Positions 16,209 through 26,001 of a DNA stretch of 64,000 nucleotides are shown here, piece after piece. The stretch comes from Bacteroides sp. MSB163 (GTDB taxonomy: Bacteria; Bacteroidota; Bacteroidia; Bacteroidales; Bacteroidaceae), in contig NZ_CP143867.1 in assembly GCF_036416795.1 (NCBI RefSeq), positions 496,001-560,000 of the forward strand. The letters run 5' to 3'. Within the stretch, counting starts at the first letter, position 1, and each line of letters opens with the position of its first letter. The position numbers and the translations under genes are program-made. The notes beneath the pieces are model-generated. The model saw nothing but the letters and a program-made list of their open reading frames with translations, was not told the origin of the DNA and searched no databases.

Positions 16209-18611
16209 ATGAATAGAACCATCCTTTTAATCACTTCCTTTTTAATAGGAGTTGTCTCTGCCTTTGCGCAGACTGATTTCAATACTCCGGGCGCGGGTAA
16301 TCCCGTCATCCCCGGATATTTCGCCGACCCTACTATCAAAAAGTTTGGTGATACTTATTATATGTACGCCACAACCGATGGTAGTGGTGCAGGCTTCGGC
16401 CCTGCCCAAGTGTGGACAAGCAAAGACTTCGTAAACTGGACCCTGATGCCCATGAACTGGCCCGACAGCCACTGGATATGGGCTCCCGACGTGATGCGGC
16501 ACACCAATGGCAAGTATTACTATTTCTATTGCCAGCCCTGCATCATCCATTGCGGCGTAAGTGAAACCCCTCGCGGTCCGTGGAAGAATATTCTGGGTGA
16601 TAGCGAAGCCGTCCTCATCCCCGACCGTTTCGTAACAAATGCCATCACTCTGGATGGACAAACATTTGTAGATGATGACGGATCAGTCTATATGTACTGG
16701 GGTACCTGGGGGATATACAAAGGTTTCGGTTGTGGTGCCGGAAAACTGGCACCCGACTTGAAAAGTTTCACCGAAACCCGCCTCATCCCCAATACCGAAG
16801 CAACGGATTTCTTCGAAGCTCCCTTTGTCATCAAGCGGAATGGAACTTACTACTTCATGTATTCTTCCGGTTCCTGCCACGACCATACCTACCGTGTGCA
16901 ATATGCCACTTCGGACCAGCCTTTAGGTCCTTATAAATATGGCGGTTGCATCCTCGAAACCAATACTGACGGCACCATTCACGGCCCCGGACATCACAGC
17001 ATCCTCCAGGAAGGCAATGATTACTATATCGTCTACCACCGCCACGACAATCCACACTCCAACCGTGGCTTCCATCGCCAGCTTTGCATCGACCGCATGG
17101 AGTTTGCCGAAGACGGAAGCATCCGGAAGATTACTCCCACCCACGACGGTGTAGGCGCACTGGCTCCCACCGTAGTCAAGTCAACCAATCTGGCCTTTGG
17201 CAAGAGCGTTCGCGCCTCTTCTTTTTATGACGATAATTTCCGTCCCGAATATGCTGTAGATGATAACAACGGAACCTTGTGGCGTCCACGCGGCATGGGA
17301 CAGGAATGGATTGAAATAGACCTGGGACGTAGCCAACCGATACAAACCATCTGGACACAATTTGAATACGGCACGCAGTTCTATCAATATCTGATTGAAA
17401 CTTCCACTGATGGAAAACGCTGGAATATCTTTGCCGATAAACGGAACAATCATCTGGCAGGCAGCCCGATGGTGGACTTCGGAAAAGCCAAAGCCCGCTA
17501 CGTCCGCCTCACCTATACCGGTGGGCAAAAGAATGGTTTCGGTGGTGCCATCTGGAATATCAAAGTATTCTCCGGCATCGAAGCCTCCGCCCCGCAGCAA
17601 TGGCTCGGACTGACTGCCGCCGACTGGAACGGTCGCGAATGGCAAAACAACGAAGGGATGTTGGGAGGATCTTTCACTCTCAAAGAAGGCGCAGCCCGCA
17701 CCGGACGTATGAGCGGACGTGATGCTTTGATACTTGAACCAGGCACTACATTGGAATTCCGTCATCCGTTGATTTCTCCTTCCAAAGAACATACAATTAG
17801 CGGGTTAGTTTATAGATTAGGTAGGTGGCAAAGCTACGAAGCGGAGTCCGCCCTTTCATCCGGTGTGATTTCGCTTCAAAGCGGAGCCGAACCCTTAATC
17901 ATCACTAATCTGCGCTACTATAACTGGAAACAGGCACCTGCCGAACAGGAATATGACACCACTACGGATATCGTCCGCTTACCGGCTGCCAATCAGCAAA
18001 AGCATGGCTTGGTAATAAGCATTACCGCCGATGACTTCGCCACAGGAGACACCGTACATTATCTTTCCAATCATGGAATAGAAGGATACTTCGAGGCTCA
18101 CAAAGCCCCCTCCATCATCAAGGAAATGAAAGGAAAGAAAAGTTTCAGCTTTGATGGTCATCAGGTATTCCAATCCAGCTTCTCCCTGCCTGCAACATTG
18201 CTGGACAATGCCCCCTATACATTGGAAGCCTGGATATTGAACGACTCCATCGCAGAAAACGAATGTGTGGCCGATTTCACAACTTCGCATGACGAATTGG
18301 AGAAGATTATGCTGGTAAGTGGCACAGAGCCACGTTGCGGAGTCATCAACCACTACGGTTGGTACGAAGACGCCGGTTATAAGGATATGAAAACGCTGGA
18401 AGGCAAATGGCAACACGTCTATATATGCTTTGACGGCCGGATGGAGCAGGTCTATATAAATGGACAACTAATCAGTGAAAAAGATATTCAATTGCTGATA
18501 AAACCGTCACAATACGTAACTTTGGGGCGGAATGCAGAACGCAACTGGTCGTTCACGGGTTACCTGCATTCACTGAAACTCTGGGACGAATATATTCCGA
18601 TGAAAAAATAA
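16209..18611 (+). CDS. GH43 glycosidase with discoidin-like and LamG-like domains
   Basis: An 800-aa secreted enzyme (signal peptide ending in SAFA-QTDF). The five-bladed propeller of GH43 occupies about 30-320. The three acidic residues are visible: D40 in YFADPTI (base), D149 in ITLDGQTF (pKa modulator) and E203 in DFFEAPFV (acid). A discoidin-like F5/8C carbohydrate-binding domain follows (about 322-460, NLAFGKSVRASS and WIEIDLG). The C-terminus (about 640-800) resembles a concanavalin/LamG fold (YTLEAWI, WQHVYICFDG). GH43 members are mostly alpha-L-arabinofuranosidases, beta-xylosidases or exo-galactanases. With two GH127 genes in the locus, alpha-L-arabinofuranosidase is the likeliest. 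It follows GH97 after a 261-base gap holding a long inverted repeat, and precedes the second GH127 by 22 bases. Confidence 0.92.
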   Translation: MNRTILLITSFLIGVVSAFAQTDFNTPGAGNPVIPGYFADPTIKKFGDTYYMYATTDGSGAGFGPAQVWTSKDFVNWTLMPMNWPDSHWIWAPDVMRHTNGKYYYFYCQPCIIHCGVSETPRGPWKNILGDSEAVLIPDRFVTNAITLDGQTFVDDDGSVYMYWGTWGIYKGFGCGAGKLAPDLKSFTETRLIPNTEATDFFEAPFVIKRNGTYYFMYSSGSCHDHTYRVQYATSDQPLGPYKYGGCILETNTDGTIHGPGHHSILQEGNDYYIVYHRHDNPHSNRGFHRQLCIDRMEFAEDGSIRKITPTHDGVGALAPTVVKSTNLAFGKSVRASSFYDDNFRPEYAVDDNNGTLWRPRGMGQEWIEIDLGRSQPIQTIWTQFEYGTQFYQYLIETSTDGKRWNIFADKRNNHLAGSPMVDFGKAKARYVRLTYTGGQKNGFGGAIWNIKVFSGIEASAPQQWLGLTAADWNGREWQNNEGMLGGSFTLKEGAARTGRMSGRDALILEPGTTLEFRHPLISPSKEHTISGLVYRLGRWQSYEAESALSSGVISLQSGAEPLIITNLRYYNWKQAPAEQEYDTTTDIVRLPAANQQKHGLVISITADDFATGDTVHYLSNHGIEGYFEAHKAPSIIKEMKGKKSFSFDGHQVFQSSFSLPATLLDNAPYTLEAWILNDSIAENECVADFTTSHDELEKIMLVSGTEPRCGVINHYGWYEDAGYKDMKTLEGKWQHVYICFDGRMEQVYINGQLISEKDIQLLIKPSQYVTLGRNAERNWSFTGYLHSLKLWDEYIPMKK

Positions 18612-18633
18612 CACCATAAATAGAATGATAACC

Positions 18634-21039
18634 ATGAAGAAACTTTTAGTAAGCACTCTGATGCTTGCCACTGCAATAGGCGGTCAGGCACAAGTGAAAA
18701 ATCAGTCGCACGGCTACCCCATTGCCCCTGTGCCCTTCACTTCGGTGAAAGTAACCGACTCCTTTTGGGGGCAGCGCCTCAACGCAAGCCGTGAAGTAAC
18801 CATTCCTCTTGCTTTCAGCAAATGCGAGGAAACAGGAAGATATCAGAACTTCGTCAACGCAGCGCATCCCAGCGATACGATAAAAGTCGGCGGACTGGCC
18901 TTTGATGATACAGACGTCTATAAAACCATTGAAGGTGCCAGCTACCTGTTGCAGACTTATCCGGACAAGAAACTGGCTAAGTACATCGACAGTGTACTGG
19001 TGATTGTAGCCGCCGCACAGGAACCCGACGGATACCTCTACACCAGCCGCACCATGAACCCGAAGCATCCGCACGAATGGGCGGGAAGCAAGCGCTGGGA
19101 AAAAGTAGAAGAGCTGAGCCACGAGTTCTATAATCTGGGACACATGGTGGAAGGCGCCATCGCCCACTATCAGGCAACCGGGAAGAAAAACTTCCTCAAC
19201 ATCGCCATCAAGTACGCCGATTGCGTATGTCGTGAGATAGGTACAGGCGAAGGGCAGCAAATCCGTGTTCCCGGACATCAGATTGCTGAAATGGCACTTG
19301 CCAAACTTTATCTGGTCACCGGAGACAAGAAATACCTCGACCAGGCTAAATTCTTCCTCGACCAGCGCGGTTACACCAGCCGCACGGACGAATACAGTCA
19401 GGCACACAAACCCGTTGTCCAGCAGGATGAAGCCGTGGGACATGCCGTTCGCGCCGCTTATATGTATGCAGGTATGGCCGACGTGGCAGCTCTCACCGGA
19501 GATACCGCCTACATTCATGCCATCGACCGCATCTGGGACAATATCGTCGGTAAGAAGTATTACATCACCGGCGGTATCGGAGCCACGGCTGCCGGAGAGG
19601 CTTTCGGCAAGAACTACGAGTTGCCCAACATGTCAGCTTATTGCGAGACTTGCGCAGCTATCGGCAATGTATATGTCAACTACCGTCTGTTCTTGCTCCA
19701 CGGCGAATCAAAGTATTATGATGTATTGGAACGTACCTTATATAACGGTTTGATTTCGGGCGTATCACTGGACGGTGGCGGTTTCTTCTACCCGAATCCG
19801 TTGGAGAGCATGGGACAACATCAACGCCAGCCTTGGTTCGGCTGCGCTTGCTGCCCCTCTAATATCTGCCGTTTCATTCCGTCATTGCCGGGATATATCT
19901 ATGCGGTGAAGGATAAAGATGTCTATGTTAACCTCTTCATGTCCAATACTTCGGACCTGAAAGTAGGCGGTAAGGCTGTTTCTATCGAACAAACAACGAA
20001 ATATCCCTGGAACGGAGACATCGCCATCGGCATTCAGAAGAACAATGCCGGACAGTTCACTATGAAAGTACGCATCCCGGGATGGGTACGGGGTCAGGTA
20101 GTTCCGAGCGACCTTTACACCTACAGCGACGGCAAGCATCTGAAATATACGGTAGCCGTGAACGGAGAACCCGTACAAAGCGAACTGAAAGACGGCTACT
20201 TCTGCATCGACCGCCGTTGGAAGAAGGGTGACAAAGTGGAAATACACTTCGACATGGAACCACGCACCGTGAAAGCCAACAATAAAGTGGAAGCCGACCG
20301 TGGACGCATTGCCGTGGAACGCGGCCCGATTGTGTATTGCGCTGAATGGCCGGATAACAACTTCGATATTTTCAGTGTATTCATGAACCGCAACCCGAAG
20401 TTTGAAGTAGTGGAAAAGCCCGATTTACTGTATGGCATCAACCAACTGAAGACAGGGGCGCAGATTCTTGGATACGATGACCAGGGACGCCTGACTACCA
20501 CTGACGTGGATTTGACCCTGATTCCTTATTATGCATGGGCACACCGTGGTTCGGGAGCCATGCTCGTATGGCTACCGCAGGAATTAAGCGCATCCCGCCC
20601 CACCATGCCTGCCACGCTGGCTTCGGAAAGCAAGATTGATGCTTCACACAAAGTAAAATCTATCTCCGCCATCAACGACCGCCTGGTACCGAAAGATGAG
20701 AACGACCGCTCCATGCCTTACTATCACTGGTGGCCAAAACAGGGAAGCACCGAATGGATTTCATACGAATTCCCGGCAGAAGCAACCGTCAGCAGTGCTA
20801 CCGTATATTGGTTTGACGATGCTCCCTGGGGTGGTTGCCGCGTACCGAAGAGCTGGAAGATTTATTATAAAGATGCACAAGGCGAATGGCAACCCGTTAC
20901 CGGTGCCGACAAATACGGAGTTGAAAAAGGTACGGGAAATGTAGTTAACTTTGACCCGGTAAAGACAAAAGCCGTCAAACTGGAAATCAGACAGCCGGAT
21001 AAATATTCATCAGGCTTATTTGAATGGGAAGTTAAGTAA
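18634..21039 (+). CDS. GH127 beta-L-arabinofuranosidase, soluble periplasmic form
   Basis: A second GH127/DUF1680 enzyme of 801 aa. The start at 18634 gives MKKLLVSTLMLATAIGGQAQ, a clean type-I signal peptide; an in-frame ATG at 18625 would add only MIT. The zinc/catalytic residues are intact: AYCETCAA (E338, C340) and FGCACCPSN (C406, C407). The C-terminal region (about 670-800) is a beta-sandwich like that of the first GH127. The two paralogues share layout but differ clearly in sequence and in anchoring, as the first is a lipoprotein. That suggests distinct linkages, for example terminal against inner beta-L-Araf residues, or distinct compartments. It is third in the rightward operon and is followed after 11 bases by an S9 peptidase. 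Confidence 0.92.
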   Translation: MKKLLVSTLMLATAIGGQAQVKNQSHGYPIAPVPFTSVKVTDSFWGQRLNASREVTIPLAFSKCEETGRYQNFVNAAHPSDTIKVGGLAFDDTDVYKTIEGASYLLQTYPDKKLAKYIDSVLVIVAAAQEPDGYLYTSRTMNPKHPHEWAGSKRWEKVEELSHEFYNLGHMVEGAIAHYQATGKKNFLNIAIKYADCVCREIGTGEGQQIRVPGHQIAEMALAKLYLVTGDKKYLDQAKFFLDQRGYTSRTDEYSQAHKPVVQQDEAVGHAVRAAYMYAGMADVAALTGDTAYIHAIDRIWDNIVGKKYYITGGIGATAAGEAFGKNYELPNMSAYCETCAAIGNVYVNYRLFLLHGESKYYDVLERTLYNGLISGVSLDGGGFFYPNPLESMGQHQRQPWFGCACCPSNICRFIPSLPGYIYAVKDKDVYVNLFMSNTSDLKVGGKAVSIEQTTKYPWNGDIAIGIQKNNAGQFTMKVRIPGWVRGQVVPSDLYTYSDGKHLKYTVAVNGEPVQSELKDGYFCIDRRWKKGDKVEIHFDMEPRTVKANNKVEADRGRIAVERGPIVYCAEWPDNNFDIFSVFMNRNPKFEVVEKPDLLYGINQLKTGAQILGYDDQGRLTTTDVDLTLIPYYAWAHRGSGAMLVWLPQELSASRPTMPATLASESKIDASHKVKSISAINDRLVPKDENDRSMPYYHWWPKQGSTEWISYEFPAEATVSSATVYWFDDAPWGGCRVPKSWKIYYKDAQGEWQPVTGADKYGVEKGTGNVVNFDPVKTKAVKLEIRQPDKYSSGLFEWEVK

Positions 21040-21050
21040 AGATTAGGTAT

Positions 21051-23297
21051 ATGAAAATGGTTAGATTAGGTTTGTCAGTAGCCATGCTCCTTTGCGGGGG
21101 CATGGCTATTGCCCAAGGTACGGTAGAGGACTATAACCGTGCCTATTCATTGAGAGAGAAGTTCAGCGCAAACAAGGTATTCTACTCCAATGTCACGCCG
21201 GCGTGGATAGAGGGTACACATCAGTTCTGGTATGTGCGCAATACACCGGAAGGACGTATGTATGTATCGGTGAATGCAGACAAGAAAGGAAGAAAAGAGT
21301 TGTTCGACCATAGCCGCCTGGCTGACGCACTAACCAAGGCATCCGGCAAAGAAGTGAAATCTTCCGCCATCAATCTGGAGCGACTGCATGTAAACAAAAG
21401 TCTGGACACACTCCGCTTTGTTTTCAATAACCAGCGATGGATGTATGTCACCCGGAAAAACCAGTTGGCAAACGAAGGCAGCCTCCCCGCTCCCCAAAAG
21501 CAGAAACACTGGATGGAACGGGATGATGAGAAGACTGCCAATCCTGTTCCTTCGCCTGACGGCAAGTACACAGCATTCATCAAGAATCATAATGTATACG
21601 TGAAAGAGGTTGCCACGGGGAAAGAAAAACAGTTGAGTATAGACGGCACACTGAGCAATTATTATTCAGCCTATATCCGTTGGTCACCGGACAGCAAGAA
21701 GGTGGCTTCCTGCAAGATACGTCCGGTTGAGAAGCGTTATGTATATTACGTGGAGTCTTCGCCAACGGACCAACTGCAACCTAAGCTCCACAAGCAGGAG
21801 TATGCCAAACCGGGAGATGAGCTTCCGTTTAAGGTGCCTTGCATCTACGAAGTGGAGACAGGACGCAGTATTATCCCTTCCACTGATTTGTTTGCCCAAC
21901 AGTATGAGATATACGGCCCCGAATGGAACCCGGACAGCCGTGCCGTAACCTTCGAATACAATCAGCGCGGGCATCAGGTGTACAGGGTATTGGAACTTTC
22001 GGCAGAAACCGGCAAGGTACGTCCACTGATAGAGGAAAGCAGTGATAAATACGTAAACTACACCCGCCATTTCCGCCATGACCTGAGGGACAACAAGCAT
22101 ATCATCTGGATGAGCGAACGCGACAACTGGAACCATCTGTATATGTACGACCGCACCACTGGGCAGCCCGTCCACCAAATCACCAAAGGCGAATGGTATG
22201 TGCGCGAAGTGCTTCGTGTAGATGAAGACAACCAGCAGATTTACTTCTCCGCAAATGGTGTACAACCCGGTGAAGACCCTTATCTCATCCGCTATTACCG
22301 CATCGGCTTCGACGGGAAAGGCCTGGTTTGCCTTACTCCGGAAGAAGGAATGCACCGTGCCTGGTTCTCGGGAGATATGAATTATCTGGTAGACGTTTAC
22401 TCTATGGTAGACAAAGCTCCTGTAGCCGTGCTGCGCAGCGCCAAGGATGGCAAAGTAGTAATGCCATTGGAAACTGCCGACATCAGCCGCCTGATAGCCG
22501 AAGGCTGGAAAGCACCGGAAGTGTTTACCGCCAAAGGGCGTGACGGCAAAACGGATATGTGGGGACTGATTGTCCGTCCCACTAATTTCGCCCCGAACAA
22601 GAAGTATCCGGTTATCGAGTACATTTACCAAGGTCCCGGCGACCAGTATGTACCCAAGACTTTCATTCCGTACAACTGGTACATGACTTCCCTTGCCGAA
22701 CTCGGCTTTATCGTTGTCATGGTGGATGGAATGGGAACTTCTTTCCGTTCACGCGAATTTGAAAATGTATGTTATAAGAATCTGAAAGATGCCGGTCTGC
22801 CCGACCACATCGCCTGGATTAAAGCTGCCGGAGAGAAGTATCCGTATATGGATATGGACCGCGTAGGCATCTATGGCTGTTCCGCCGGAGGCCAGGAATC
22901 CACCACTGCCGTGCTGCTGCATCCCGAATTCTACAAAGCCGCTTATTCCGCCTGTGGCTGCCACGACAACCGCATGGATAAAATCTGGTGGAACGAGCTC
23001 TGGCTCGGATATCCCGTAGACGACCAGTACAAAGAAGGTTCGAACGTGGAGAATGCCCATTTGTTGAGCCGCCCCCTGATGCTGGTAGTCGGTGAACTGG
23101 ACGACAACGTAGACCCTGCTTCAACCATGCAAGTAGTAAACGCTTTGATTAAAGCGAACAAGGATTTTGAACTGGTAGTCATCCCCGGCGCACACCACAC
23201 AATGGGCGAAGACTTCGGGGAACATAAACGCTATGATTTCTTTGTACGCCATTTGATGGGAGAAAACCCGCCTAAGTGGGACGAGGTGAAGAAGTGA
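21051..23297 (+). CDS. S9 family prolyl peptidase (DPP IV-like)
   Basis: A 748-aa secreted serine peptidase with a signal peptide (VAMLLCGGMAIAQ), a DPP IV-type N-terminal beta-propeller (about 90-500) and a C-terminal alpha/beta-hydrolase. The triad is visible: S611 in GIYGCSAGGQES, D684 in GELDDNVDP and His715/716 in IPGAHHTMGE. S9 enzymes of this type remove dipeptides after proline or cleave proline-rich peptides. It ends the rightward PUL operon, 11 bases after a GH127 gene. A proline-directed peptidase here fits a hydroxyproline-rich glycoprotein substrate, which is inference. Such peptidases also occur in other Bacteroides PULs without a known reason. A strong hairpin follows directly. 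Confidence 0.93.
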   Translation: MKMVRLGLSVAMLLCGGMAIAQGTVEDYNRAYSLREKFSANKVFYSNVTPAWIEGTHQFWYVRNTPEGRMYVSVNADKKGRKELFDHSRLADALTKASGKEVKSSAINLERLHVNKSLDTLRFVFNNQRWMYVTRKNQLANEGSLPAPQKQKHWMERDDEKTANPVPSPDGKYTAFIKNHNVYVKEVATGKEKQLSIDGTLSNYYSAYIRWSPDSKKVASCKIRPVEKRYVYYVESSPTDQLQPKLHKQEYAKPGDELPFKVPCIYEVETGRSIIPSTDLFAQQYEIYGPEWNPDSRAVTFEYNQRGHQVYRVLELSAETGKVRPLIEESSDKYVNYTRHFRHDLRDNKHIIWMSERDNWNHLYMYDRTTGQPVHQITKGEWYVREVLRVDEDNQQIYFSANGVQPGEDPYLIRYYRIGFDGKGLVCLTPEEGMHRAWFSGDMNYLVDVYSMVDKAPVAVLRSAKDGKVVMPLETADISRLIAEGWKAPEVFTAKGRDGKTDMWGLIVRPTNFAPNKKYPVIEYIYQGPGDQYVPKTFIPYNWYMTSLAELGFIVVMVDGMGTSFRSREFENVCYKNLKDAGLPDHIAWIKAAGEKYPYMDMDRVGIYGCSAGGQESTTAVLLHPEFYKAAYSACGCHDNRMDKIWWNELWLGYPVDDQYKEGSNVENAHLLSRPLMLVVGELDDNVDPASTMQVVNALIKANKDFELVVIPGAHHTMGEDFGEHKRYDFFVRHLMGENPPKWDEVKK

Positions 23298-23307
23298 TAG
23301 AGCGATG

Positions 23308-23354
23308 GAGTGATAAGGTGGTAAAGTGATAAGCACTCTATCACCTTATCACTC
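23308..23354. terminator. Convergent terminator between PUL and kdp cluster
   Basis: GAGTGATAAGGTG (23308-23320) is exactly inverted at 23342-23354. It lies between the stop of the S9 peptidase and the stop of the kdp histidine kinase, so it can end transcription from both sides. T-runs are poor on both sides, so efficiency is uncertain. Confidence 0.6.
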
Positions 23355-23358
23355 TCCC

Positions 23359-24798
23359 CTACCCCTTCAACCGTATCACGAACCTACTTCCCTTTCCCAA
23401 TTCACTTTCCACCGTCAACGTTCCGCCATGAGCCTCCACAAAGTCCTTTGAGATGGACAAGCCCAGACCACTGCCTTGCACCTTCGTACCCGGCACACGG
23501 AAATAACGGTCGAAAATACTTTGATGATAGCGCGGGTCGATGCCCTTGCCAAAGTCCTGCACGTACATCTCAATGATTCCGTCTTCATGCTTGGCACCAA
23601 TCACCACACGCCCGTTTTCTTTGGAGTAACGGATGGCGTTGCTCAGAAGATTCGTCAGCACCCAAGCTATCTTTTCACTGTCCACAAACAATTTCGGCAT
23701 CTTCTCATCAGGATAGTCCACCTCTATCTGAATTCCGAATTTATCAGCCTGCACCTGATTGGCCTTGATGGCATACTCTATAAGCTCGATAGGCTTCGTA
23801 ATCTTCGGCATCATCTGGAGCTTGCCAGCTTCCACCTGTGTCATGTTCAGAAGCTCGCCGGTGATGCTCAACAGGCGGTCGGCATTCTCCTTGATACTCT
23901 TCGACAACTGTTCCTGCTCATCATTCAAGGCACCCACACGCTTATCCTCCAACAACTGAAGACTCATGAGAATGGCAGAAATAGGTGTTTTCAACTCATG
24001 GGAGATGGTGGAGATAAATGTTGTCTTGGCAGAGTCCAGTTCCTTAAATTCGGTAATATTCTTCAGTAAAATGACATCACCCAGGTTCTGCGGCTCGTCC
24101 GTATCGGTCTCTGTATTCATAATTGTGATATAAGATGCCTGGAAATAACTCTCTTTGTTATCTGCATAAATCTTTAACGCTTCTTTCTTCTCACTGGGAG
24201 TGACAAGCTCGCGCACCAACCGGCGGAGAAGATCATTCTTCAACGAAAGCTCTTCGGCGGAACGGCGGATTACTTCATCCCGCTTCAGATTCAGTACAGT
24301 CAGGGCTTCCTTATTGATGAAGAGTATTTCATGCGCACGGTTCAGGCCGATGATAGGGTCATGAATACTGTTCACGATGGCTTCCAAAAACTTCTTGGCA
24401 GCAAGGATGTCATTCAGCGTACTGGTGCGATACTCAGTCAACCGTTCGGCCATGCGGTTAAAACCGTCGGCCACTGCGCTGAATTCCTCATGTCCACTCA
24501 TATCGAGACGTTTCTCATAATTATGATTGGCTATCTCCAGAATGCCCTGTGTCAGTTCCCGAATGGGTTTACTGATGGAACGGGGCAACCAGACAAGCAG
24601 TACGATGCTGGCAAGAATACAAACACCTCCTATAACAGAAATCCACAGCAAGGCACGTTGCAAACCGGGTACAGCCGCAGGGCTATCCGGCTCGGTAGCC
24701 GTCAATATCTGAAGATTGACGACCGAGAGAGCAACCAGCAGGATAATCATACCGGAAAGGATGCCCACACTGAGTATTAGTTTAGTACGAATATTCAT
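23359..24798 (-). CDS. Sensor histidine kinase (HAMP-PAS-HisKA-HATPase) of the kdp cluster
   Basis: A 479-aa inner-membrane kinase. It has two membrane segments (about 8-30 and 50-72), a HAMP domain (about 72-125) and a PAS domain (about 135-250). The H-box is ISHELKTPISAI with phospho-acceptor His267, and the HATPase domain has NLLSNAIRYS, DFGKGID and GSGLGLSI. It lacks the KdpD and USP domains, which are in the separate gene 21 bases upstream. The two genes together correspond to a split KdpD sensor. The expected partner is the NtrC-type regulator at 31936-33279. The short extracytoplasmic loop (about 20 residues) makes sensing from the cytoplasm or membrane likely. Confidence 0.9.
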   Translation of the reverse strand: MNIRTKLILSVGILSGMIILLVALSVVNLQILTATEPDSPAAVPGLQRALLWISVIGGVCILASIVLLVWLPRSISKPIRELTQGILEIANHNYEKRLDMSGHEEFSAVADGFNRMAERLTEYRTSTLNDILAAKKFLEAIVNSIHDPIIGLNRAHEILFINKEALTVLNLKRDEVIRRSAEELSLKNDLLRRLVRELVTPSEKKEALKIYADNKESYFQASYITIMNTETDTDEPQNLGDVILLKNITEFKELDSAKTTFISTISHELKTPISAILMSLQLLEDKRVGALNDEQEQLSKSIKENADRLLSITGELLNMTQVEAGKLQMMPKITKPIELIEYAIKANQVQADKFGIQIEVDYPDEKMPKLFVDSEKIAWVLTNLLSNAIRYSKENGRVVIGAKHEDGIIEMYVQDFGKGIDPRYHQSIFDRYFRVPGTKVQGSGLGLSISKDFVEAHGGTLTVESELGKGSRFVIRLKG

Positions 24799-24819
24799 AA
24801 CGCTCCTAAGAATTAAATT

Positions 24820-25944
24820 TTATGCAAGTATAATCAAATCTATGTTTGCTTGCGCCAATTCGCTCACAAATTTTCTGTATTTCAGCAGCATGAACAAGGA
24901 TTGGGGAAGACGGAAAGAGGGACTACCCATACAGACAGTCGTTATCTGCTTCTCCTTACAGGCTTGTATAATGGCGTCCAGCACATCACGGGACTGTATC
25001 TGAAGAACTTCACCATCCAGTTCAGTCACTAACTTAAAGTGATTCAGCAAATAGCGCTGCCGTGCCAGATCGATACGGTCGGCACTCTCAGCGGGCGTCT
25101 GCACGTATAGAGCGATGAAAGAAGTATTGTAGCGGGTGGCCAGCCGTGCCGCCTTACGGATGATGCGCCGCGGAGTCTTCTCATGACTACTGATGCAGGC
25201 AAGAAACCTCTCGTGTCGTACACCCACGCTCGAAACAACGACTTCGTTCTCCACCTTCTTCTCCACGCGCAAGGCTACTTCCTTCAGGGCCAGCTCACGC
25301 AACTGAAGGATATTCTCTGTTTTAAAGAAATTATTCAGTGCTGTCTGTATTTTCTCCGGACGATAAATCTTACCTGCCTTCAGACGGGCAATTAATTCTT
25401 CGGCAGTCAAGTCGATGTTCACCACTTCGTCCGCTTCTTGCAGGACACTGTCGGGAATGCGTTCCTTAACCTCGATACCGGAAATTCCCTGCACCTCTTC
25501 ATTCACGCTCTCGATGTGCTGGATGTTGACAGCGGAAATCACGTTGATGCCTTCGTCCAAAAGATCCATCACGTCCTGCCAACGCTTTTCGTTGCGGCTG
25601 CCTTCTACGTTGGTATGCGCCAGTTCGTCCACTATGACTATTTCGGGATGGATGCGGATGATTCCTTCCAAATCCATTTCTTCCAGTTCCTTTCCTTTGT
25701 AAAATATACGGCGCCGGGGAATGATGGGCAGACCAGCCAGCTGTGCTTCGGTTCCGGCACGTCCGTGGGTTTCGATGTAGCCGATTTGTACATCTACCCC
25801 ATTATCCAGCAGGTCGTGAGCCTCCTGAAGCATACGGTACGACTTGCCCACACCGGCTATCATGCCGATGTAAATCTTGAACTTGCCCCGACGGGATTTC
25901 TTTATCAGGTCGAGGAAATGTTGCACGTTCTCTTCTCTGTCCAT
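24820..25944 (-). CDS. kdpD: Stand-alone KdpD sensor domain with USP domain
   Basis: A 374-aa soluble protein equal to the N-terminal part of KdpD. The KdpD domain (about 18-230) has a Walker A-like GMIAGVGKS and the IVIVDELAHTN motif. A universal-stress-protein domain follows (about 245-374). It lacks membrane helices and the kinase core, which are encoded by the next gene. In other bacteria this region senses potassium state, and the USP domain can bind c-di-AMP. The SxS part of the described binding motif is not clear here (SSHEKT followed by FIALYV). A 202-base gap with five 22-bp repeats separates it from the upstream porin gene. Confidence 0.92.
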   Translation of the reverse strand: MDREENVQHFLDLIKKSRRGKFKIYIGMIAGVGKSYRMLQEAHDLLDNGVDVQIGYIETHGRAGTEAQLAGLPIIPRRRIFYKGKELEEMDLEGIIRIHPEIVIVDELAHTNVEGSRNEKRWQDVMDLLDEGINVISAVNIQHIESVNEEVQGISGIEVKERIPDSVLQEADEVVNIDLTAEELIARLKAGKIYRPEKIQTALNNFFKTENILQLRELALKEVALRVEKKVENEVVVSSVGVRHERFLACISSHEKTPRRIIRKAARLATRYNTSFIALYVQTPAESADRIDLARQRYLLNHFKLVTELDGEVLQIQSRDVLDAIIQACKEKQITTVCMGSPSFRLPQSLFMLLKYRKFVSELAQANIDLIILA

Positions 25945-26001
25945 ACCTTTGAGTGGTTGTTGTTATGGGGTAACCGGGATTAGTAAGTAGATCGGCATAC
26001 T

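Noticed and set aside
24820..25944. Truncated or broken kdpD
   Set aside because: The protein ends cleanly after the USP domain and a complete separate kinase follows after 21 bases. This is a stable split arrangement rather than a frameshift.
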